Source: Alphaproteobacteria bacterium (GTDB lineage: Bacteria > Pseudomonadota > Alphaproteobacteria > Bin95). From it: a DNA stretch of 64,000 nucleotides. Under the pieces are notes generated by a model. The model had not been told where the DNA came from and did not search any database. It saw only the letters and a list, made by a program, of their open reading frames with translations. Below are positions 1 through 7,414 of the stretch, piece by piece (within the stretch, counting starts at the first letter, position 1; each line of letters opens with the position of its first letter). A program made the position numbers and the translations under genes. Where the stretch lies: contig JACKII010000005.1 in assembly GCA_020638555.1 (NCBI GenBank), positions 258,156 through 322,155 of the forward strand, given 5' to 3'.

Positions 1-2
1 CG

Positions 3-116
3 GAAGCGCTGAGCGTCGGCGACAAGATCGAGATCCTCTCGACCGGCGCCTATACCACCACCTATTGCTCGGTGGCGTTCAACGGCCTGCCGCCGCTGCA
101 AACCCACTGCATCTAG
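3..116 (+). CDS. Type III PLP decarboxylase (ornithine/lysine type), C-terminal end only
   Basis: The window opens inside a gene whose last 37 residues are read to a TAG at 114-116. The ending contains GAYTTTYCSVAFNG followed by LPPL, the typical C-terminal signature of the alanine-racemase-fold ornithine, lysine or diaminopimelate decarboxylases. There the Gly-Ala-Tyr segment contributes to the active site made across the dimer. The likely role is polyamine synthesis by ornithine decarboxylation, but substrate cannot be decided from this fragment. A GC-rich hairpin follows. The product and family are fairly secure; the exact enzyme is not. Confidence 0.7.
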   Translation, partial: EALSVGDKIEILSTGAYTTTYCSVAFNGLPPLQTHCI

Positions 117-143
117 ACGGCAATACGCTACCGCGAACGCCCT

Positions 144-178
144 CGACGGCCGGTCCCAGTCCGGGGCCGGTCGTTTTC
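144..178 (+). terminator. Candidate intrinsic terminator after the decarboxylase
   Basis: A GC-rich imperfect inverted repeat (CGACGGCCGG against CCGGTCG with CCC/GGGG inside) is followed by TTTT about 30 bases after the stop codon. The T-run is short, so termination is plausible but not certain. Confidence 0.4.
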
Positions 179-282
179 ATGTGCGGATTGCCCCTTCCCT
201 CCGGCGCGGCTATGCTTCTTTCGTAGCCACAATACCGGGCCGGCCGTACCGGCCTACCGCCAATGAGGAGATGCCGCCGGCC

Positions 283-651
283 ATGCAGACCGTCAGAGTG
301 GGTCGTGTCGACGAGTTCGACGATCCCGGCCGCAAAGTGATTGCCGTCGGCGATACGGAAATCGGCGTCTTTCGCCTGGATGGCGAATTTTACGCCTGGG
401 TGAACGACTGCCCGCACCAGGGCGGGCCGGTGTGCCAGGGCCGCCTGTTCAAGCGGGTGCTGGAGGTGATCGGCGAGGACCGGTCCAGCCACGGCCGCAC
501 CTATGACGAAAGCGCCCTGCACATTGTCTGCCCCTGGCACGGGTTCGAGTACGACGTGCGCACCGGCCGGCACCCGGGCATGCCGGACATCGCCCTGACG
601 CCGGTCCCGGTGCAGGTGCAGGACGGAGAGGTCCATATCCTTGTCGAATGA
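283..651 (+). CDS. Rieske [2Fe-2S] ferredoxin-type protein
   Basis: A 122-residue soluble Rieske protein. The cluster ligands are visible as C43-P-H45 and C83-P-W-H86. The 37-residue spacing between the two boxes is longer than the 15-17 usual in ring-hydroxylating dioxygenase ferredoxins, so there is an insert at about residues 50-80. There is no signal peptide or membrane segment, so it should act as a cytoplasmic electron carrier. ATG 283 is chosen because GAGGAG lies 12 bases upstream; ATG 271 abuts that GAGGAG and has no room. It overlaps the next gene by 11 bases and is followed by an amidohydrolase, suggesting one transcript. No oxygenase partner is adjacent. Confidence 0.85.
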   Translation: MQTVRVGRVDEFDDPGRKVIAVGDTEIGVFRLDGEFYAWVNDCPHQGGPVCQGRLFKRVLEVIGEDRSSHGRTYDESALHIVCPWHGFEYDVRTGRHPGMPDIALTPVPVQVQDGEVHILVE

Positions 652-1036
652 TGCCTCCGACGACCGCCGCAACGATCCCTACGCCGAAGCGGAAGCCCTG
701 GCGGAGGAGGCGTGGCGGCTGGCCGCCAAGGCGGTGGCCGACGGCGACGAGGACCGGATTTCCGACGAAGCCGTGGCCAGGCTGTTCACCGCCGCGGTGA
801 AACTGTACGCGGCCAAGGCCGACCGCGGCGAGCGCAGCCCGCGCGCCCTGCTCGGCAAATACGACGAGGTGGTGAGCCCGACCGAGGCCTTGACCGCCGC
901 CACGGAAATGCTGCGCGCGCTGCGCCTGGGCCCGATGGAATTCGGCCTCTGGTCGCGCCGCCGGCCCGAAGACTATCACGAACTGGAGCCGGATGCGCCG
1001 CCCCTTGCCGCCCAGCCGGCGCCCGGCAAAACCTGA
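641..1036 (+). CDS. Small hypothetical protein between Rieske ferredoxin and amidohydrolase
   Basis: A 131-residue acidic, alanine-rich and probably helical protein that I do not recognise. The proposed TTG start at 641 lies inside the end of the Rieske gene, with GGAGAG at 624-629 as ribosome site, so translation is probably coupled. The C-terminus is a proline-rich tail. It has no transmembrane segment, cysteine cluster or obvious catalytic motif. Its position suggests an accessory role for the neighbouring enzymes. The start is the weakest part of the call; the frame is otherwise unbroken and ends 19 bases before the next ATG. Confidence 0.6.
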   Translation: MSNDASDDRRNDPYAEAEALAEEAWRLAAKAVADGDEDRISDEAVARLFTAAVKLYAAKADRGERSPRALLGKYDEVVSPTEALTAATEMLRALRLGPMEFGLWSRRRPEDYHELEPDAPPLAAQPAPGKT

Positions 1037-1055
1037 ACCAATAAGGAGTCTCTCC

Positions 1056-2285
1056 ATGGATGCGCCGATTCTGCCCGGTCAACCGATGCACGTTCAGGAA
1101 ATCGACACCAAGACCGACACGCGCGAGATCCTGGCCCACTCCCGCAAGCATGCCGAGCACGCGGGCTATGCCGACTGGCTGATCGTCGACATCGACGCCC
1201 ACCATGTCGAGACCGCCAGCTGGAACGAGATCGTCACCTATATCGACGACCCGGTCCTGCGCGACCAGGCGAAATTCTATCACGCCGAGAAGATCGGCGC
1301 CCCGCCCTATGGCCTGAACGGCGATCTGGGCCTGCGCTACCAGGATGTCGGCGGCCGCATCCCGCACCAGGCCGGCGTGCGCGAGGCGGTGGACGACACC
1401 AGCGTCCATCGGGACGTGATCCTGTCGCGCCGGGCCATGGAAGCGTTTGCGCTCGACTACATGGTGGTGTTCCCGACGCCGATGCTGTTCCTTGGCATGC
1501 ACCCGCAGATCTACATGGAGGTGATGCTCTGCAACGCCTACAACAGCTGGCTTTGCGAGCGGGTGTTGCCGCACGATCCGGGGCTGACCGCCATGGTGGT
1601 GCTGCCCTACAACTCGCCCGAAGAGGCCTGCAAGACCGTGCAGCGCTTCGGCGACAAGCCGGGCGTGATCGGCTTCTCCATCACCTCGACCCGCTACAAG
1701 CCGGTGCATTCGAACGAGTATATGCGCCTCTATGCGATGATCGAAGAAACCGGCAAGCCGCTGGGCTTCCATGCCGGTTACCACTGGCAGGACCCGTCGC
1801 TGGCCACGTGCAACTCGTTCCTGGGCATGCACGCGCTGGGCTTTGTCTGGTCGAACATGGTGCATATGACCAACTGGGTGCTGAACGGCATTCCCGAACG
1901 CTTCCCGAAGCTGAATTCGCTTTGGATCGAAAGCGGGCTGGCCTGGGTGCCCTTCCTGATGCAACGCCTGGACGAACAATTCCTGATGCGCCAGTCGGAA
2001 GCCCCGCTGCTGAAACGCTTGCCGAGCGAGTATATGAACACCAATTGTTTTTATACGTCGCAACCGCTGGAAAAGGGCAACATGAAAGCGGTGGAGTGCA
2101 CGTTCGATATGATCAAGGCGGAAACCCAGTTGCTGTTCGCCACAGACTGGCCGCACTTCGATTTCGATTCGCCCCGCGTGATCTATGACATGCCGTTCCT
2201 GAACGAGACGCAGAAGCGGCGCATTCTCGGCCTGAACGCCGCCGAACTGTTCGACCTGCCGGTCAAGCCCCATCAACAGGGGTGA
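1056..2285 (+). CDS. Amidohydrolase-2 family metal-dependent hydrolase/decarboxylase
   Basis: A 409-residue TIM-barrel protein of the amidohydrolase-2 family, which includes ACMS decarboxylase and related aromatic-acid decarboxylases. Visible landmarks are an N-terminal metal site D-A-H-H at about residues 47-50, GFHAGYHW near the middle, and the C-terminal ATDWPH motif that carries the catalytic Asp. AAGGAG at 1043-1048 fixes the ATG at 1056. It is co-directional with the Rieske protein and the small hypothetical gene upstream. A non-oxidative decarboxylation or hydrolysis of an aromatic or enol substrate is the family expectation; the substrate is not readable from sequence. Confidence 0.85.
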   Translation: MDAPILPGQPMHVQEIDTKTDTREILAHSRKHAEHAGYADWLIVDIDAHHVETASWNEIVTYIDDPVLRDQAKFYHAEKIGAPPYGLNGDLGLRYQDVGGRIPHQAGVREAVDDTSVHRDVILSRRAMEAFALDYMVVFPTPMLFLGMHPQIYMEVMLCNAYNSWLCERVLPHDPGLTAMVVLPYNSPEEACKTVQRFGDKPGVIGFSITSTRYKPVHSNEYMRLYAMIEETGKPLGFHAGYHWQDPSLATCNSFLGMHALGFVWSNMVHMTNWVLNGIPERFPKLNSLWIESGLAWVPFLMQRLDEQFLMRQSEAPLLKRLPSEYMNTNCFYTSQPLEKGNMKAVECTFDMIKAETQLLFATDWPHFDFDSPRVIYDMPFLNETQKRRILGLNAAELFDLPVKPHQQG

Positions 2286-2286
2286 T

Positions 2287-2328
2287 AGGATTTACACATT
2301 TTGCGTTAACATTGCGGAAAGGATTTAC
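2287..2328. promoter_or_regulatory. Direct repeat AGGATTTAC x2, 33 bp apart
   Basis: AGGATTTAC occurs at 2287-2295 and again at 2320-2328, just upstream of the PAS-like gene. The 33-bp period is close to three helical turns, as expected for sites bound on one face of the DNA. No known regulator consensus is recognised. Confidence 0.35.
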
Positions 2329-2352
2329 CGATAGTTGAATAGGGACGACTGA

Positions 2353-3375
2353 ATGTTCGCTCGCGAACTGGCCCGAAGTGTGCGCAGGACCGGGGGACCC
2401 AGAAAGATGCAAGTCAGTGTCTCTCCCGAAGGAGCCATCTATGCGCCTGGAACCGAGGCATTTTTCGAACGCATCGGATACTCCAATCCGGATTTCGATG
2501 CGGGCGATTATGTCGTGCGCAATCTGGGATTCGTCTCGATCGCGCGGCGGTCGACGGAGCGTATGATGGTCCGCATGCGTCCCAGCCTGGTCAGCAGCGC
2601 CGCGCTCGACAGCGCGCTGCGGGTGCTGGTCGGCCAGAATTTCTCCCACGGCGAAATCCAGCATTACGACCGGGAATGGACGTCGGAGGTCTGGCCCAAC
2701 GATCCGGCCATGCTGCACCGCCTGGTGGAGCTGTGCGAAAAATCGGGCGAGGCCTATGAGCCCCGGTTCGGCGCCAAGCCGCTGCAGCTGGAGAGCATGG
2801 CGGATACGGACGACAACCCGTTGCGGCCGCTGTTCCAAAAATGGCGCATTTCCGCGAGCGTGTTCGACGACACCACCATGCCGTTCCTGATCAACTACGG
2901 CCTCGACTACCGGCTGATCGTGATGACCGCGGACGGCGTAAGCGATCCTCTGCGGTTCCAGTTCATGGGCGAAGGTTTCAAATTTTACGATGCCCGCCAA
3001 AAGGCCAATATTATTGGCGCGCCGATCAACCGCCAACCGGATGTCGATTATGGCCAATGGCTGCTTGGCCAATACAGCAAGGTGGTCAAGACGGGCATGC
3101 CCAGCCTTGACTACGTTACCGCATGCATTCGCTCGGATAGCGGACCAGGGCGCCGCAGCCGCTACGAACGGCTGCTGCTGCCCTGGCGCACTGCCGATAA
3201 CAAGTTGCTGGTAACCTGCGCCTCCATCTTGATTTCCTCGGAAGCGGAAGGCGCAACCAGTGGCGACCTCCCCCCCAAAGCAGAGGCTTCAGGCGACCTG
3301 CCGTCGGACGGCGAGCCGCTCGGCGACGAATCGCTCGATATCGCTGAAAAGCTCACTTCGCGGCATACGCACTAA
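2353..3375 (+). CDS. PAS-like domain protein of alphaproteobacterial type
   Basis: A 340-residue protein. The second half resembles the PAS-like domain common in alphaproteobacteria, with a segment like YGQWLLGQY, then SRYERLLLPW and a final strand LLVTCASIL (about residues 235-295). The first 140 residues are an unrecognised domain. The last 45 residues are low-complexity and acidic, with a loose GDLP repeat, and lie beyond the PAS fold. AGGGA at 2340-2344 precedes ATG 2353; ATG 2407 is an alternative. The 3' end overlaps the opposite-strand GNAT-like gene by 87 bases. A sensory or regulatory role is inferred; there is no effector domain. Confidence 0.6.
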   Translation: MFARELARSVRRTGGPRKMQVSVSPEGAIYAPGTEAFFERIGYSNPDFDAGDYVVRNLGFVSIARRSTERMMVRMRPSLVSSAALDSALRVLVGQNFSHGEIQHYDREWTSEVWPNDPAMLHRLVELCEKSGEAYEPRFGAKPLQLESMADTDDNPLRPLFQKWRISASVFDDTTMPFLINYGLDYRLIVMTADGVSDPLRFQFMGEGFKFYDARQKANIIGAPINRQPDVDYGQWLLGQYSKVVKTGMPSLDYVTACIRSDSGPGRRSRYERLLLPWRTADNKLLVTCASILISSEAEGATSGDLPPKAEASGDLPSDGEPLGDESLDIAEKLTSRHTH

Positions 3376-4038
3376 TGCGATATCGAGGTCGCCAATCGGA
3401 TGCCCCGGCGCGAGGATGCCCAATTGGATGTCCGAATACCCGTAAGCACTGGCGATATTGAGTTCCACATGCTCGCGCCGAACCACACTGATGGTCCAAT
3501 CCGTCGACCATTGCCCGAACGCAAACACCCGACTGACCCGCGGCAGAATGCGAGACAGGCCCAACCGGCGGTAGTTGGGATGAAACCATGTGCTGCCGCT
3601 GAAACACACCCGTCCCGACACGGACTTGACCGAGCTCCGGTCCAGGAGAATGGGCGGGTGCCGGCGCGCATTCGGATACAGCAACCGGGCGATCAATGCG
3701 GTTGGGTCGGGGTCGTGCCAGTCGAACAGCCGGCCGGCCTGGGCAACCACGGTCTCCCCGTTCTCGGCGGTCCCGCTGATCCAATAGAAGTTGGTTTCGT
3801 CCACCTCGTTCTGCGCCGGGTCGAACACCGGAAACAGCGGATACCAGTTTCCCGCGGCCGCCTCGCGGCGGTTCAAGGCCACCAGTTCGTCAATGTCGCG
3901 CCGCACGCGCAAGCGAATGCCCCGGTCGCGCGCGATTTGGTCTGCCGTCAGCAGAAACCTGGCTATATCTTCGATCGGGCCATCCTGCACCGTCACCGCA
4001 TCGGGCAAACGGACGCCTTGGAGATCACCGTACGACAT
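3289..4038 (-). CDS. Putative GNAT-fold acyltransferase
   Basis: A 249-residue protein. The segment WFHPNYRRLGLSRILPRVS resembles GNAT motif A (the acyl-CoA pyrophosphate loop after a beta-strand), and the overall length and strand/helix pattern fit a GNAT with an N-terminal extension. ATG 4038 is preferred over the upstream in-frame TTG-type start because AGAGGAG lies 8 bases in front of it. It converges on, and overlaps by 87 bases, the PAS-like gene, and diverges from the histidine kinase across an AT-rich region. Autoinducer synthases share this fold, but their conserved residues are not evident here. Substrate unknown. Confidence 0.5.
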   Translation of the reverse strand: MSYGDLQGVRLPDAVTVQDGPIEDIARFLLTADQIARDRGIRLRVRRDIDELVALNRREAAAGNWYPLFPVFDPAQNEVDETNFYWISGTAENGETVVAQAGRLFDWHDPDPTALIARLLYPNARRHPPILLDRSSVKSVSGRVCFSGSTWFHPNYRRLGLSRILPRVSRVFAFGQWSTDWTISVVRREHVELNIASAYGYSDIQLGILAPGHPIGDLDIALVRMPRSELFSDIERFVAERLAVRRQVA

Positions 4039-4287
4039 GAAACTGCTCCTCTCTGCTTCGAGTGCCAACCGAACATTAACTATTTACGGTTGAGTAACTT
4101 ATGAATATCACAACGAATAATTATCAACAATTGCAAATATTTACGTTACCACTACCGTATGTGTACAATTGGCGTAATATTTGCTCGAATGCGGCGAACG
4201 TCATCCTGCCCGATGGCGCCGTTCCCTTTCCCCGTTTCCGCCCATTGCATCCGACCGCTGGGAGGGCTCCGTGAGGGCTGCGATTGC
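4039..4287. promoter_or_regulatory. AT-rich divergent control region between GNAT-like gene and histidine kinase
   Basis: This is the most AT-rich stretch in the first 20 kb. TATTTACG occurs as a direct repeat at 4081 and 4138, and AAATATTTACG (4135-4145) faces CGTAATATTT (4173-4182) as a near-perfect inverted repeat. Both divergent genes could be controlled from here. No specific regulator is identified. Confidence 0.45.
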
Positions 4288-5802
4288 GTGACTGTCTCAC
4301 AAGAACCGATCAAAGCGGGCCTCGTGGCACCGGGCGGATTTGATGCCCTGGCCGGGATCGCATCGCCGATCCTGTTTCTCGAATCCGGCCATCCCGGCCT
4401 GATCGACCGGGTGCTGCTGAACACCGCGGCGGCGCGGCAATTTTTGGGCCTCTCCGCCCCCGGCCGCTGGTCGCTGGCCGAACCCGCCGCACTGCGCGCG
4501 GTCGGCCTCGACCTGGCGGCGTGGATGACATGGGACTGGGGCGACGAACACGCCAGCGAAACCGTCGATCACCGGATCGGGCCGCCGGACAAGGAGTCGT
4601 GGTGGCGCCTGACCGTCTCGCGCGTTCGGGCGGCGGCACCGCTCCGGTTGATGGCAAACGCCAGCCGCATCGACGACCTGTATCGCACGCACAACCTGCC
4701 GGACACGGTCACCACCGCGGTGGTCGAAGAGATCGAGCGACTGGCGGGGTTCGGCCATTACGCCTTCTGGCCGCAGCGCCGCGACGGCCTCTGGTCCAGC
4801 GGCATGGCGCGCATCTGGAGCGTGCCCGAGGCACAGTCGCCGCGCGAGTTCGAAAACATGCTGGCGCTGATCCACCCGACCGATCTGGAACGCCGCGCCG
4901 CCGGCGGCGAACGCGCCACCGTGGCGCAGGACACGCAGGAGGTTCGCATCGTCCGCGCCGACGGCGAGGTGCGCAATATCCGGAGCATCGCCGCGCAGCA
5001 CATCGATGCCGAGGGCCGGGTTCAGCAGGTCACGCGGATCGACCAGGACGTGACGGAACTGCGCCGGGCCGAAGAGGAACTGCGCCTGGCACGGGAGGCC
5101 GCGGGAGACGCCGCGCGCGCCAAGGAAGCGTTCCTGCACCTGATGAACCATTCCCTGCGCACGCCGCTGAACGCCATTCTGGGCTTCGGCGAAGCCATGC
5201 GGGATCAGATTTACGGCCCCTTGTCGGCCGACTACGCCCAGTGCATCGACGCCGTCAACGACAGCGCCCAACGCCTGCTGGAGCTGGTCGACGATATCCT
5301 GGACCTGACCCGCCTCGAATCCGGCCGCTATTCGCTGTCCAAATCCGTTTGCGATCTCGACCAAATCATTGCCGAAACCATGGACCTGATGGCGCCCCGC
5401 GTCACCGAACGCAATCTGCGGCTGGCGGCGGCGGCACCGTCGGAGGACCCTGTCACCGTTTGGGGCGAGGAGCGGGGCGTGCGGCAAATCCTGGTCAACC
5501 TGCTGGAATTTGCGACGGCCTCCGGGCGCGACGTGCACACCATCACGCTGTCGGCCCACCATGCCGAAGACGGCAGCGCCACGCTGCGCCTCGAAGACGA
5601 CGGCGCCGGCCTGGAGCGCGAAATCACGACCGCGCTCCGCGACCCGCTCGGCTCGGGCCTGAACGCGTCGGAAGTGCGCGGCGCATCCAGCTGGTTCGGC
5701 CTGTCCCTGGTCAAGTCGTTCCTGCAACTGCACAGCGGACGGCTCCACGCGGAGGCGACGCCGGACGGGCGGTTCCGCATCGACGTGACCCTGCCGCGTT
5801 AA
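4288..5802 (+). CDS. Orphan PAS-domain sensor histidine kinase with degenerate ATP-binding domain
   Basis: From the GTG at 4288 the protein is about 504 residues: a PAS_3-type domain (about 135-255, ending in RIDQDVTELRRAEEEL), then HisKA with H-box NHSLRTPLNAI (phospho-acceptor His near residue 288), then an HATPase-like region. The N-box reads LVNLLEFATASG, where the conserved Mg-binding Asn is replaced. The D-x-G-x-G box is kept as DDGAGL, but the G2 box reads SSWFGLSLV and has lost its first glycines. No transmembrane segments are seen, so it is cytoplasmic. No response regulator is adjacent. The frame is open back to ATG 4159, but GAGGG before 4288 favours the GTG. Confidence 0.75.
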   Translation: MTVSQEPIKAGLVAPGGFDALAGIASPILFLESGHPGLIDRVLLNTAAARQFLGLSAPGRWSLAEPAALRAVGLDLAAWMTWDWGDEHASETVDHRIGPPDKESWWRLTVSRVRAAAPLRLMANASRIDDLYRTHNLPDTVTTAVVEEIERLAGFGHYAFWPQRRDGLWSSGMARIWSVPEAQSPREFENMLALIHPTDLERRAAGGERATVAQDTQEVRIVRADGEVRNIRSIAAQHIDAEGRVQQVTRIDQDVTELRRAEEELRLAREAAGDAARAKEAFLHLMNHSLRTPLNAILGFGEAMRDQIYGPLSADYAQCIDAVNDSAQRLLELVDDILDLTRLESGRYSLSKSVCDLDQIIAETMDLMAPRVTERNLRLAAAAPSEDPVTVWGEERGVRQILVNLLEFATASGRDVHTITLSAHHAEDGSATLRLEDDGAGLEREITTALRDPLGSGLNASEVRGASSWFGLSLVKSFLQLHSGRLHAEATPDGRFRIDVTLPR

Positions 5803-5838
5803 AGCAATTTCGGGCGAGAGTGGCGGCGCCGTCCCTGT

Positions 5839-5902
5839 CTGCTATCACGTGGGTCTGCTATCACGTGGGTCCGCTACCCCGTGGGTCTGCTACCCCATGG
5901 GC
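5839..5902. repeat. 16-bp tandem repeat, four units
   Basis: Units at 5839-5854 and 5855-5870 are identical (CTGCTATCACGTGGGT). 5871-5886 and 5887-5902 are diverged copies (CCGCTACCCCGTGGGT, CTGCTACCCCATGGGC). The array lies between the kinase stop and the nitroreductase start. The first two units contain the palindrome CACGTG. Confidence 0.9.
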
Positions 5903-5942
5903 CTCCCACCCAACCCACCCGCCAACGGATAAACCGTCTGCC

Positions 5943-6644
5943 ATGAACCATGCCGCCCCCCCGAAAATGGATACCGCGGTCGAAGCCGCCCTCACCTCGC
6001 GCCGGTCCGTGCGCGCCTTCCTGCCGACGCCGGTGCCGCTGGAGACCGTGCGCGCCATCCTGGACGTCGCCGCGCGGGCGCCGTCCGGCACCAACATGCA
6101 GCCCTGGCAGGCGCATGTGGTGACGGGCGCGGCCCGCGACCGGCTCTGCCGGGCCGTGCTGCACGCGCGCGAGACCGAGAACGACCGTCACACCGCCGAA
6201 TACAGCTATTATCCCAAGGACTTCCCCGAGCCCTACAAGGCGCGCCGGCGCAAGGTCGGCTGGGACATGTACGGCCTGCTGGGCATCGGCCGCGGCGACA
6301 CCGACAAGATGTGGGCGCAGCACAACCGCAATTTCACGTTTTTCGACGCCCCGGTCGGCATCGTCTTCACCATCGACAAGGCGCTGGAGATCGGCAGCTG
6401 GCTCGATCTGGGCATGTTCCTCGGCAATGTGGTCACGGCGGCGCGCGGCTTCGGCCTCGACACCTGCGCCCAGGCGGCCTGGTGCCATTACCACACCGTC
6501 GTCCGCCAGGAGTTGGGCTTCGGTGCGGAGCAGACCGTGGTCTGCGGCATGGCGCTCGGCCATGCGGACGAGACCGCGGCCATCAACCGGTTGCAGACCG
6601 AGCGCGCGCCGCTGGCCGACTGGACCAGCTGGCACGACGCCTGA
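5943..6644 (+). CDS. Nitroreductase-family FMN oxidoreductase
   Basis: A 233-residue nitroreductase-like protein. The family hallmarks are the N-terminal SRRSVRAF, APSGTNMQPW (FMN phosphate and isoalloxazine contacts, about residues 47-56), and the late glycine-containing VVCGMALGHAD before the C-terminus. These enzymes are FMN-dependent NAD(P)H oxidoreductases acting on nitroaromatics, quinones or similar substrates, usually as cytoplasmic dimers. ATG 5943 gives the full N-terminus; ATG 5967 also exists and no strong ribosome site separates them. It follows the 16-bp repeat array and appears monocistronic. The physiological substrate cannot be inferred. Confidence 0.85.
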   Translation: MNHAAPPKMDTAVEAALTSRRSVRAFLPTPVPLETVRAILDVAARAPSGTNMQPWQAHVVTGAARDRLCRAVLHARETENDRHTAEYSYYPKDFPEPYKARRRKVGWDMYGLLGIGRGDTDKMWAQHNRNFTFFDAPVGIVFTIDKALEIGSWLDLGMFLGNVVTAARGFGLDTCAQAAWCHYHTVVRQELGFGAEQTVVCGMALGHADETAAINRLQTERAPLADWTSWHDA

Positions 6645-7036
6645 CCCCTCCCCACCGCTCCGGCCGGTGCACAATACCGCCGGGCGCCCCCGCCAATACC
6701 GACTGAATCGCCCCGGAATCGGCCCGGAATCGGCCCGGAATCCGGGGCGAAACGGGCGGTTGCGGCCGGCCCGGTCCCATGCGGCATTCTGGCACAATCC
6801 GAAGCGGGCGGAGACCGCAATATCCGCTTGTTCGCGCGGGGGGTTTTCCTCATATAGCCGCCATCTGCAGGGATCAGGACACGGAAAGAAGTACCGCTTA
6901 CGCGGCCTGATCGACCGCAGCCGGTTGCGCCCCCGTTCCGGGCGCTGAGAGCGGGAAGCGCTCTCGCCCGGCTCGCTCCGGCGGCGGGCGCTTCATCGGT
7001 TGTGTCACCTCTGTTCCTGAAGGATACCCCCCATCC
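6645..7036. other. 392-bp intergenic region with short repeats and structured leader
   Basis: No gene is seen. It holds an 11-bp tandem repeat of the form CCCGGAATCGG (three copies, about 6711-6743), a possible promoter at 6828-6856, and a GC-rich leader with a clean hairpin GAGAGC-GGGAA-GCTCTC near 6948-6966. AAGGA about 12 bases before 7037 serves the next gene. Confidence 0.5.
6828..6856 (+). promoter_or_regulatory. Candidate sigma-70 promoter for the AdoMetDC-like/SET operon
   Basis: TTGTTC (6828-6833), a 17-bp spacer, then CATATA (6851-6856). This would leave an untranslated leader of roughly 170 bases containing strong hairpins. Confidence 0.3.
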
Positions 7037-7414
7037 ATGCCCTATAAGCGCATCGTCATCGATGGCGTCAGACATTATGGGAAACACGTGATCCTGACAG
7101 CGTCGGGCTGCAATGCCGCGCTGCTGGAGAAAGTGAAAATCGCGGATTTCTGCCGCGACATGGTCAAGCGCATCGACATGGTGGCGTTTGGCGAACCGTT
7201 CGTGGAACGCTTCGGCGACGGCGACGAGGTCGGCATTTCCGCCGTCCAGCTGATCCAGACCAGCGCCATCACCATCCACACCAACGACGAAGCCCGCGAC
7301 ATGTATCTCGACGTCTTTTCCTGCAAGGACTTCGAGGCGGATGCCGTCGTTCAGGCCGTCAAGGACTGGTTCGCCCCTGCGGGGATCGAGAGCCAGACGC
7401 TTCTGCGCAAATGA
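7037..7414 (+). CDS. Diverged S-adenosylmethionine decarboxylase-like protein
   Basis: A 125-residue protein with the fold signature of bacterial AdoMetDC (SpeD/SpeH): GKHVILTASGC near the N-terminus, then QLIQTSAITIHT and LDVFSC. Ser76, His81 and Cys96 match in identity and exact spacing the Thermotoga residues Ser63, His68 and Cys83 used for pyruvoyl formation and catalysis. The Glu before the serine is Thr75 and the His after it is Ala77, so the self-cleavage site is not canonical. The enzyme normally supplies aminopropyl groups for spermidine. Whether this one processes itself, or acts on AdoMet at all, is open. Its stop overlaps the SET gene start (ATGA). Confidence 0.7.
   Translation: MPYKRIVIDGVRHYGKHVILTASGCNAALLEKVKIADFCRDMVKRIDMVAFGEPFVERFGDGDEVGISAVQLIQTSAITIHTNDEARDMYLDVFSCKDFEADAVVQAVKDWFAPAGIESQTLLRK

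Noticed and set aside
3289..4038. Autoinducer (LuxI-type) synthase for the GNAT-like protein
   Set aside because: The fold may be shared, but the invariant LuxI residues near the N-terminus and the S-R-F type motif are not found, and no LuxR gene is adjacent.
4521..5942. In-frame upstream extension of the nitroreductase through the histidine kinase region
   Set aside because: The extension is out of frame with the kinase, arginine-rich and without similarity. The nitroreductase starts at 5943.
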